Part shown: one piece after another, positions 1 through 5,527 of the stretch
How the letters are laid out: each line of letters opens with the position of its first letter
Position numbering within the stretch: position 1 is the stretch's first letter
Assembly: GCA_003452695.1 (NCBI GenBank)
Contig: DMNP01000296.1
Coordinates: 416 to 5,942, forward strand
Direction of reading: 5' to 3'
DNA: 5,527 nucleotides
From: Eggerthellaceae bacterium
GTDB lineage: Bacteria > Actinomycetota > Coriobacteriia > Coriobacteriales > Eggerthellaceae
The notes under the pieces: generated by a model
What the model was told of the DNA's origin: nothing
Database searches by the model: none
Seen by the model: the letters and a program-made list of their open reading frames with translations, nothing else
Translations under genes and position numbers: made by a program

Positions 1-2170
1 GGGCGCGCCAGCCGAACCACGTGTGCACGGTGCCGGCCGGCACACACTCGTCGATTTCAAGCCGCGTTACCACATGGCCCATTTCGTTGTAGACCTCCAC
101 CATGTCGCCGTCCTCGAAGCCGAGTTTGCGTGCATCCTTCGGGTTCAGGCGCGTGGCGGGCGATCCACCCGACAGCTCGATGTTAATCGGGTCGTCGGTG
201 AAGCTGGACTGCATGAAGAAGCGCTGGCGACCGCTGAAGAACTGGAACGGGTATTCCTCGGATTTGCCCACGGCCACGGTCTCGCGTGGATGCGTGATGG
301 CAAGGCCCAGGTCCTTCAGGCGCTCGGCGTAGATTTCGATGCGTCCGGTAGCAGTCGCCCATTGTCCCTGATCGACCACCCAACCGTCGTAGTATTGGTC
401 GGTCGGCGCATTGAAGCGGATGCACTTCTCGGCCTTCAGGCGCGCGAAATCCACCTTGGGCTCGACCGTTGCGAGCATCGGGTATTGCGTTTGCAGGCGA
501 ATCTCGCACCATTCGTCGTTGGTCTTGTCGAAGTATTCGGCAAACCCGCAACGCTGGCCCAGTCCGCTCCACAGCTCCACCGGGTCTTTCACATCGGCCG
601 CCGGCTCGATGGCGGGCTCCTGCAACACCACGTGGTTGTAGCACGCCGGCATGATGATGTCCTGGCGCTCGAACGACATGGCGTCGGGCAACACGTAGTC
701 GGCCAGCTCGCCGGTGTCGGTCAGCCACACGTCGATGTCGACGACCAGTTCCATCTTGTCCATGATGCGCAGCCAGCGATTGCGGTCGGGCTGCTGGTGA
801 ACCGGATTGCCCTCGGCCACGATCAGCGCCTTGTAGGGGTTGTCGGGCGAATCGGCCTCGGCGAACCACTCCCATTGGCGCATGCACTTGGCGCGCAGGT
901 CGTCTGCGCCGTTTGGCATGTTCACAGCCGCGTCGTTCAAGACGAGCGGATAGCACTGCGACTGAAGGCCCTCGATAATGCCGTTGTACTTCTTGCCCAG
1001 GCGGCCCGTCAGCATGCCCAGCAGCAGGAAGATGCGGCAGGTTTCGGTGGCATTGTAGTAGCGAAGACCATAGCCGGTGATGATGAAGGCGTTCTCGGCC
1101 TCGGCCCATTGCTTGGCCAGCGCCGTAATCGTGTCCGCGGGAATACCCACGCAATCGGCAACCGCCTCGGCGCTCCACTTGGCGGCTTCCTCCTTCTGCA
1201 GGGTAAGCACGGTTGCCAGCTTCTTGCCTTCGCATTCATAGCGCCCGTACAGGGCGATGTCGTCGCTGGGGTATTCGCCCTTGGGCGCAGCGACGGGCGC
1301 CACGGCGCCAGCCACGTTATCGTAGACCAGATAGTTGCCATCGGCGTCGCGCGCCAGCAGGCCAGTGCCCTCGTCGACCAGATAGGTCGCCACCGTGTTG
1401 GCCACCAGATATTCGGCATCGATGCAATCGTTTTGCAGGATGTAGTCCACGAATGCCATGGCCATATGGCCGTCGGAGCCGGGACGCACGCCGTAGAACT
1501 CGTCGGCCCAGCCGGCGGTGCCGTCGAAGACCAGGCCCATGTCCACGATCTTGGCGCCTTCATCGCGCGCCCGCACCAGGCTCTTGGTAATGCGCATCTG
1601 GTTCTCGATGGGATTGCAGCCCCACACATAGATAAGGTCGGTGCCGATCATGTTGCGCGGGTCCACGATAACATGGGGATACGCATTATTGGTGGCATAG
1701 AATTCCGCATAGAACGGGCCGTTGTCCAACGCAACCGACGCCATGGGATATGTGCAGCCGAACAGGTTGGCGAAACGCGTGGGCATAAGCGACTCGAACC
1801 CAGCCGAAGGCGGCGCGCCCGCAGCGAAGTTCCACAGCGCCACGGCCTCGGGGCCATGCTTCTCGGCAATCTCGTTCAGCTTGGCGGCAATCTCGTCGAG
1901 GGCCTGGTCCCAGCTGATCTTCTCCCACTTGCCCTCGCCGCGCTCGCCGACGCGCTTCATCGGATATTGCAGACGGTTCGGGTCGTACGGCATGCGCCCG
2001 GCCAAACACCCCTTCTGACAAATGTGGCCCTCGGTCTCCTCCGGACCAGAGTAGACGATGCGCTCGGTACGGTCGATCTTCCCGTCCTTCACGATCGTCT
2101 TAATCGCACAGTAGTCGTGGTCGCCCCAGCCCGGACAGGCTGAATAGACGAATTTCTCTTCCTGCGCCAT
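1..2170 (-). CDS. Molybdopterin oxidoreductase catalytic subunit, C-terminus beyond the window
   Basis: An open frame of 723 codons from the ATG at 2170 to the left edge, with no stop inside the window; the last part of the C-terminal domain is missing only because the window ends. Family marks are VKDGKI at 27-32, HICQKGCLAGRM at 49-60, RLQYPMKR at 66-73, KISWDQALDEI at 84-94, and a dinucleotide-binding C-terminal domain from about residue 639. The N-terminal cluster motif is odd: C12-x8-C21-x29-C51, with D17 or H18 where the second cysteine of a usual FS0 motif belongs. The molybdenum ligand is unclear; Asp149 in VALDNGP is the best candidate. ERQDIIMPACYNHVVLQ and the following IEP recall pyrogallol-phloroglucinol transhydroxylase more than DmsA. 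No twin-arginine leader is present, so it is probably cytoplasmic. It is clearly not a recent duplicate of the DmsA-like gene. It may use the ferredoxin encoded upstream or a partner beyond the window. The substrate is unknown. Confidence 0.93.
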   Translation of the reverse strand, partial: MAQEEKFVYSACPGWGDHDYCAIKTIVKDGKIDRTERIVYSGPEETEGHICQKGCLAGRMPYDPNRLQYPMKRVGERGEGKWEKISWDQALDEIAAKLNEIAEKHGPEAVALWNFAAGAPPSAGFESLMPTRFANLFGCTYPMASVALDNGPFYAEFYATNNAYPHVIVDPRNMIGTDLIYVWGCNPIENQMRITKSLVRARDEGAKIVDMGLVFDGTAGWADEFYGVRPGSDGHMAMAFVDYILQNDCIDAEYLVANTVATYLVDEGTGLLARDADGNYLVYDNVAGAVAPVAAPKGEYPSDDIALYGRYECEGKKLATVLTLQKEEAAKWSAEAVADCVGIPADTITALAKQWAEAENAFIITGYGLRYYNATETCRIFLLLGMLTGRLGKKYNGIIEGLQSQCYPLVLNDAAVNMPNGADDLRAKCMRQWEWFAEADSPDNPYKALIVAEGNPVHQQPDRNRWLRIMDKMELVVDIDVWLTDTGELADYVLPDAMSFERQDIIMPACYNHVVLQEPAIEPAADVKDPVELWSGLGQRCGFAEYFDKTNDEWCEIRLQTQYPMLATVEPKVDFARLKAEKCIRFNAPTDQYYDGWVVDQGQWATATGRIEIYAERLKDLGLAITHPRETVAVGKSEEYPFQFFSGRQRFFMQSSFTDDPINIELSGGSPATRLNPKDARKLGFEDGDMVEVYNEMGHVVTRLEIDECVPAGTVHTWFGWRA

Positions 2171-2181
2171 ACCTTCCCCCT
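2171..2181 (-). promoter_or_regulatory. Ribosome-binding site of the second oxidoreductase
   Basis: On the minus strand AGGGGGAAGGT precedes the ATG at 2170. AGGGGG (2181-2176) is five bases from the start codon. It is a G-rich, slightly imperfect Shine-Dalgarno sequence, but it is well placed and supports this start. The inverted-repeat element begins about ten bases further upstream, so any structure formed there could affect access to this site. Confidence 0.6.
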
Positions 2182-2191
2182 CTCTCTAGTT

Positions 2192-2286
2192 GCGTGAACA
2201 GGGGACGGAGGAATGTTCACGCGAACTGCGTCGAACTTGCCCAAAGGCCTGGCGCGTGAACATTCCTCCGCCCCCGTTCACGCGCC
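2192..2286. repeat. REP/BIME-like pair of inverted palindromic repeats
   Basis: Two near-identical copies lie in opposite orientation: 2192-2223 (32 bases) and 2253-2283 (31 bases), with a 29-base spacer. They differ only in the centre, AGGGGAC in the left copy against GGGGGC in the right copy read backwards. Each copy is itself a hairpin with GCGTGAAC and GTTCACGC arms: 8 bp with a 15-base loop on the left, and 11 bp on the right (2251-2261 with 2276-2286) with a 14-base loop. The layout is that of a bacterial interspersed mosaic element, two REP units head to head, as moved by RAYT-type transposases in other genomes. No transposase is present here. Whether it is repeated elsewhere in the genome cannot be seen from one window. 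Confidence 0.75.
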
Positions 2287-2289
2287 AAT

Positions 2290-2316
2290 GCGGAAAAGGG
2301 TCCTGCCCTTTTCCGC
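2290..2316 (-). terminator. Perfect 11-bp hairpin after the ferredoxin gene
   Basis: GCGGAAAAGGG (2290-2300) and CCCTTTTCCGC (2306-2316) are exact inverted repeats around a five-base loop. The structure begins six bases after the TAA of the ferredoxin gene. The position suits the 3' end of the two-gene transcript. However, the bases that follow on the minus strand are ATTGGCG and not a run of T, so it is a poor intrinsic terminator on paper. It may act as a partial terminator, as a block to 3' exonucleases, or be part of the neighbouring repeat element. Confidence 0.5.
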
Positions 2317-2322
2317 GTTTCC

Positions 2323-2736
2323 TTACACGATGTACTCGTCGAAGTCCTCGTCGGCCATGCAGTCCTTCATACGCATGATGAAGTTCTTGTTGCACATCTC
2401 GGCATTGGGGATGGCCGGGCAGCCGTCGGCCAGCAGCTCGCCCTCGTGCTTGGCGCGCAGCTCGTCGATGTCGCCGAATTCCAGCGCGCGCATGGGGCAG
2501 CTGGCCACGCAGGCCGGCTGTTCGCCCAGTTCGCGCAGCTCGGCACACGTATCGCAACCTTGAAGGGAAATCGAGATGTTGTAGATGCGCGGGGTCACGC
2601 CCGAACCCGTGCAAAACGAGCGCACGGCACGATAGTTCGTGCCCACGGGCAGATGGTTCACATCCTTGCAGGCAACCTGACAGGTATGGCAAGCGATGCA
2701 GCTTTCCGCATCGAAGTAAAATCCGAGTTTGGCCAT
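2323..2736 (-). CDS. Compact two-cluster DmsB-like iron-sulfur subunit
   Basis: A 137-residue ferredoxin-like protein, expected to pass electrons to the molybdenum subunit encoded just upstream. Residues 4-25 carry C13-x2-C16-x2-C19-x3-C23 within a stretch like DmsB group I (GFYFD, ACKD). Residues 61-80 carry C61-x2-C64-x11-C76-x3-C80, followed by CPMRALEFGDIDELRAKH at 80-97, which closely matches DmsB group IV and its tail (CPLRALDFGPIDELRKKH in E. coli). The middle of DmsB with cysteine groups II and III is absent, so the protein is about two-thirds of the roughly 205 residues of DmsB. Two [4Fe-4S] clusters are expected. Further cysteines are C42, C106, C115 and C126, of unknown role. The ATG at 2736 is preferred over the in-frame GTG at 2742 because AGGAGG is eight bases from the ATG but only two from the GTG. 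No signal peptide or membrane segment is seen. The stop is TAA at 2325-2323. Confidence 0.93.
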   Translation of the reverse strand: MAKLGFYFDAESCIACHTCQVACKDVNHLPVGTNYRAVRSFCTGSGVTPRIYNISISLQGCDTCAELRELGEQPACVASCPMRALEFGDIDELRAKHEGELLADGCPAIPNAEMCNKNFIMRMKDCMADEDFDEYIV

Positions 2737-2744
2737 GGTCACTC

Positions 2745-2751
2745 CCTCCTA
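2745..2751 (-). promoter_or_regulatory. Ribosome-binding site overlapping the upstream stop codon
   Basis: The minus strand reads TAGGAGG, in which TAG (2751-2749) ends the DmsA-like gene and AGGAGG (2750-2745) is a perfect Shine-Dalgarno sequence for the ferredoxin gene eight bases on. Ribosomes finishing the catalytic subunit stop on this site, so translation of the two genes is probably coupled, giving balanced amounts of both subunits. Confidence 0.85.
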
Positions 2752-5316
2752 TTCTTCCACCAGCGGGATTATCTGGGGCATCTCGCAGTCGGGCACCAGC
2801 TTCACGGGACCGTCGTATTTCTCGTACTGCACGAGGTTCGTGTTCCATCCGTTCAGGAACGGCGTGGTCGTGCGGTTCGATGCCGTCAGCATGTTGTCGG
2901 CACCCGAGATATCAAGGCCGGTCTCCTTGTCGATGCGCGCACCCGCGCCGTGCGGAATGACGATGACGCCGGGCATGACCGTACGGGTCACGCTCGCCGG
3001 CCGGATGAACTGGCCGTTGTCGTTGAACACGCGCACGGTGTCGCCGGTCTTGATGCCACGTGCGGCGGCGTCGTCCTTGTTCAGCCAGATAGGATTCTGC
3101 AGCGCCTCGCGCAACCAGGGCAGGTTGTCGCAGTCGGTATGGGCGCGGCGCAGGTAATGGGCGTGGGTGAGCTGAATCGGATAGGGGCCCTTCACCTTGT
3201 TTTCCCAGTCGACGAAGCTCTCCTTGTAGTTGAGCGGCGCCTCCAGGTACTTGGGAAGCGGGCTGACCTTCACGTAGTCGGCCACGCCGGTCCCACCGTT
3301 CGAATAGCCGTTGACCATGTCGTACCAGTCGCTCTTGGCCTGGCAGTAGATCTCGAGCTTGCCCGACGCGGTGGTGGGCAGCGGGTTGGCCTCGGGGTCT
3401 TCGCGGAAATCCTTGAACGCGATGTTCACGAACTTGTCGTCGGCCGCGCGCTCCAGGCGGAACACGCCGTCGTCGACGTACTGCTCGAAGGACATGAGCC
3501 CCTCTTGCGGCTCGCCGACCAGGCCGTAGCGGTCCAGATCTTCCTGCGTGACCGTGGCCACCGGCATGTCGGTTCCGTCGTCGTTGTAGCCGACGACCTT
3601 GGTCGCCGCTATCTGGTCGAACCATTGCTGCATGTCGGATTTCGGATTCAGCGCGTCGTAGTCGACGCCCAGGCGCTCGGACAGCATGACGGCGATGTCG
3701 CGGTCGGACTTGCTTTCGCCCTGGGGCGGAATGGGCGCACGCGACGCGTAGCCGTTCTCCTTGTCCTTCATGGCGCTGTACAGGTGGCCCTTGTGGTTTT
3801 CCCAACGCGTGGTCACGGGCACCACGACGTCGGCGTACTGCGCGTCCAGCTTCATGTAGTAGGCGCTCGCGAACACGAAGTCAACCTTGCGGAACGCCTC
3901 GATGCCCTTGTTGGTGTGGGCCTGCGAGGTCAGATAGTTGTTCGTCTCGGACACGAGCACCTTGATGTCGCAGGTGTCGCGGCGCACCTCGTGGGGCATC
4001 TGCGGGCATTCGCCGAACATGCCCAGCATGTTGCTGCCGGCGTCCCAGTACTCGCCGTCGACGATGGCATCCCAGATAAGGTCCATCGACACGACCTTCT
4101 GCACGGGGTTGTCAGCGTTGTTGAACTGCGCGGGCGTGCCGCCAAGCGGCGTGTCCACGATCACGCCGGAATTCATGGCGCCGTAATACTGGTCGTTGCT
4201 GGCGGAATTGCCCGGCTTGCCGTAATGGCCGCCCATGGCCGCGATGGTCATGAGCATCTGCGGGTAGTTCTCGGCACCCTTGTTGCGGGCGGGCGCGCCG
4301 TTGGAATGGAACGACACATCGTGCTTGCAGCTGATGATCTCGGCAAATTGTTCCATCAGCTCGATGGGCGTTCCGCAGATCTCGCTCGCCCATTCGGGCG
4401 TCTTGGGCGTGTCGTCGTAGGCGCCCAGGACGTAGTCCTTGAAGTTCTCCTGCGTCTTGGCGTCGGCCGGCATGTGGTCGGCGTCGAAGCCCACGGTGCA
4501 GCGGTCAAGGAAGTCCCAATCGATATAGGAACCGTCGACGTCCTTCGTGATCATGATATAGGCGATGCCGAGCAGGAACGCCGTGTCGGTGCCGGGGCGC
4601 ACGGGAATCCACAGCGCGTTGGTGAAGCCGGCGGTCTCGGAATACTCGGGGCCGACGAACACGAACTTGCTGCCCTTCTCCTTCGCGCGCTTCAGGTACA
4701 CGCTCGGATTACCAAACGCGCACCAGGCCGTGTTGTGGCCCATGAGCACGATGTACTCGGAGTTTTCCAGGTCCATGCGGTCGTTGGAGTTGCCCCAGAG
4801 CGCCGCCCAGCCGAACTGGGCGTTCGCCAAGTTGAACGTGCCGGTCGACTGCGTGCCGCATGTGTCGAAGTAGCCACCGAAGGCGGAAAGCACATGCCCG
4901 ATATAGCCCTCCATGTTGATCATGTTCATGTACATGATGGACTCGTTGCCGCTTTCGGCCTTGGCCTTCTTCAGCGCGTCGGCGAACAGGTCCATTGCCT
5001 CGTCCCAGCTGATACGCTCCCACTCGTCGATGCCGCGCAGCTCGCGATGCGGTTCTTCCGGCGAGTAGTGCTTGCGCTTCATCGGGTACTTCAAGCGGTC
5101 GGCGCCGAACACCTGCTGGTGCATGGCGTGGCCCATCGGGCAGCTGCGCGCCTGCGGACGCTCCCACGTGTCCTCGTGCAGGTCGTCGGTCTTCATGCGC
5201 AGCACCTCTCCGTCGCGCACGAGCGCCTTCACCAGGCAGCGGCCGCCGCAGTTGTGCCAGCAGGGCACAGCCACCCATGCAGCTCCTTCCTCGCCTTTTC
5301 TTAGCTTTTCGCTCAT
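2749..5316 (-). CDS. DmsA-like molybdopterin (bis-MGD) oxidoreductase catalytic subunit
   Basis: Complete 855-residue catalytic subunit of the DMSO reductase family. Residues 19-59 hold the N-terminal [4Fe-4S] (FS0) motif C19-x3-C23-x3-C27-x31-C59. It is followed by RLKYPMKR at 74-81 and WERISWDEA near 99-107, both hallmarks of the family. GGYFDTCGTQSTG at 147-159 aligns with GGYLNHYGDYSSA of E. coli DmsA, which makes Ser157 the expected molybdenum ligand. FREDPEANPL and a C-terminal dinucleotide-binding domain from about residue 711, ending NTNLVQYEKYDG, also match DmsA closely. The ATG at 5316 is chosen because AGGAG lies six bases upstream; a TTG at 5475 in the same frame would add 53 residues that look like no leader. 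There is no twin-arginine signal, unlike DmsA, so the enzyme is probably cytoplasmic. The gene is followed directly by its likely electron-transfer subunit. The family is near certain; the substrate (S-oxide, N-oxide or an aromatic compound) is not decidable from sequence. Confidence 0.95.
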   Translation of the reverse strand: MSEKLRKGEEGAAWVAVPCWHNCGGRCLVKALVRDGEVLRMKTDDLHEDTWERPQARSCPMGHAMHQQVFGADRLKYPMKRKHYSPEEPHRELRGIDEWERISWDEAMDLFADALKKAKAESGNESIMYMNMINMEGYIGHVLSAFGGYFDTCGTQSTGTFNLANAQFGWAALWGNSNDRMDLENSEYIVLMGHNTAWCAFGNPSVYLKRAKEKGSKFVFVGPEYSETAGFTNALWIPVRPGTDTAFLLGIAYIMITKDVDGSYIDWDFLDRCTVGFDADHMPADAKTQENFKDYVLGAYDDTPKTPEWASEICGTPIELMEQFAEIISCKHDVSFHSNGAPARNKGAENYPQMLMTIAAMGGHYGKPGNSASNDQYYGAMNSGVIVDTPLGGTPAQFNNADNPVQKVVSMDLIWDAIVDGEYWDAGSNMLGMFGECPQMPHEVRRDTCDIKVLVSETNNYLTSQAHTNKGIEAFRKVDFVFASAYYMKLDAQYADVVVPVTTRWENHKGHLYSAMKDKENGYASRAPIPPQGESKSDRDIAVMLSERLGVDYDALNPKSDMQQWFDQIAATKVVGYNDDGTDMPVATVTQEDLDRYGLVGEPQEGLMSFEQYVDDGVFRLERAADDKFVNIAFKDFREDPEANPLPTTASGKLEIYCQAKSDWYDMVNGYSNGGTGVADYVKVSPLPKYLEAPLNYKESFVDWENKVKGPYPIQLTHAHYLRRAHTDCDNLPWLREALQNPIWLNKDDAAARGIKTGDTVRVFNDNGQFIRPASVTRTVMPGVIVIPHGAGARIDKETGLDISGADNMLTASNRTTTPFLNGWNTNLVQYEKYDGPVKLVPDCEMPQIIPLVEE

Positions 5317-5527
5317 GAACCTCTCCTCTCTCTTCCTGTCGCCTTGCATGGTGCGACATCTGCAAAAGGAGGGCATGACGAGCCAGGGCAGTCTGATGCA
5401 ACTGGCGGGCATTCCCCCTCTTGGATGCCACCGGCCACATTGGGCTGCAGTCCGGCTGCAAAGCGCGAGCTGCAACCACTACGGGTTACTGCCCACGGCC
5501 CGGCCGGCGGCGGGGACGGGGAGAGGG
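5317..5527 (-). other. Non-coding leader region upstream of the DmsA-like gene
   Basis: These 211 bases hold no supported gene on either strand. Next to the start codon is a purine-rich ribosome-binding tract. TGCAA occurs at 5361-5365, 5397-5401, 5457-5461 and 5471-5475, and TTGCA at 5344-5348, which could be regulator boxes. The far right end is very GC-rich (CGGCCCGGCCGGCGGCGGGG) with a CCGGCCGG palindrome. I see no convincing -35/-10 pair for a housekeeping sigma factor. Promoter activity is expected here because the first gene needs one, but its position cannot be given. Confidence 0.5.
5321..5327 (-). promoter_or_regulatory. Ribosome-binding site of the DmsA-like gene
   Basis: On the minus strand AGGAGAG stands before the ATG at 5316, with the AGGAG core (5327-5323) six bases from the start codon. 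It lies in a purine-rich tract (GAAGAGAGAGGAGAGG). Its position decides the start against the in-frame TTG at 5475. Confidence 0.8.

Noticed and set aside
23..2143. A 706-codon open frame on the plus strand
   Set aside because: It is antisense to the second oxidoreductase, with the same shadow composition and no family motif. The minus-strand reading has recognisable molybdopterin enzyme motifs throughout.
1..2170. The second oxidoreductase as a pseudogene, because no stop codon is present
   Set aside because: The frame is open and conserved up to the first base of the window and stops short only because the window ends; no frameshift or internal stop is seen.
2192..2316. A CRISPR array or riboswitch in the intergenic region
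   Set aside because: There are only two repeat copies, in inverted orientation, with one spacer, which does not fit CRISPR. The short hairpins match no riboswitch class that I recognise.
2186..2848. A 220-codon minus-strand frame across the ferredoxin gene and intergenic region
   Set aside because: It overlaps the ferredoxin gene in a different frame and reads through the palindromic repeats. It lacks the cysteine motifs that the true frame shows.
2446..5304. A 952-codon open frame on the plus strand
   Set aside because: It lies antisense to the DmsA-like gene and runs on into the ferredoxin gene. Its translation is rich in His, Val, Ala, Gly and Arg with no recognisable domain, as expected from the reverse of GC-biased codons. 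The minus-strand protein is clearly conserved.
5317..5475. A 53-residue N-terminal extension of the DmsA-like protein from a TTG at 5475, perhaps a leader peptide
   Set aside because: The extension has no twin-arginine motif and no leader-like order of charged, hydrophobic and cleavage regions. It lacks a good ribosome-binding site, whereas the ATG at 5316 has AGGAG at six bases.

Overview
The window is GC-rich bacterial DNA with three genes, all on the minus strand and read from right to left. From the right they are: a complete DmsA-like molybdenum (bis-MGD) oxidoreductase of 855 residues (5316-2749); a compact 137-residue iron-sulfur electron-transfer subunit (2736-2323); and, after a 153-base intergenic region rich in palindromes, the first 723 codons of a second, clearly different molybdopterin oxidoreductase (2170 to beyond base 1). 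The second oxidoreductase runs off the left edge without a stop, so its C-terminus is outside the window. No RNA gene, CRISPR array, transposase or phage gene is visible.

Organism: tandem, divergent DMSO-reductase-family enzymes with small ferredoxin partners in a GC-rich genome fit best an anaerobic gut actinobacterium of the Coriobacteriia (Eggerthella, Gordonibacter, Adlercreutzia or Slackia type), which carry dozens of such paralogues. This is inference from gene content and composition; there is no rRNA or other marker gene to confirm it.

How the genes work together: the 855-residue protein and the 137-residue ferredoxin are almost certainly an operon and a complex. The TAG stop of the first is part of the ribosome-binding site of the second (TAGGAGG), and the pair matches the A and B subunits of DmsABC-type reductases. 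The unusual point is the B subunit. It aligns with the two ends of E. coli DmsB but lacks the central cysteine groups II and III, leaving the group I/IV pair that should hold two [4Fe-4S] clusters instead of four. Neither catalytic protein has a twin-arginine leader and no membrane anchor (DmsC type) is encoded here, so a soluble cytoplasmic complex is the simplest reading. The substrate cannot be told from sequence; S-oxides, N-oxides and reductive chemistry on aromatic (catechol-type) compounds are all possible for this family.

The intergenic region 2171-2322 carries a perfect 11-bp hairpin immediately after the ferredoxin gene and a REP/BIME-like pair of inverted ~31-bp copies, each itself a hairpin. 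These separate the first two genes from the second oxidoreductase, which has its own ribosome-binding site. The 211 bases to the right of the first gene hold its leader, with several TGCAA/TTGCA motifs but no convincing promoter.
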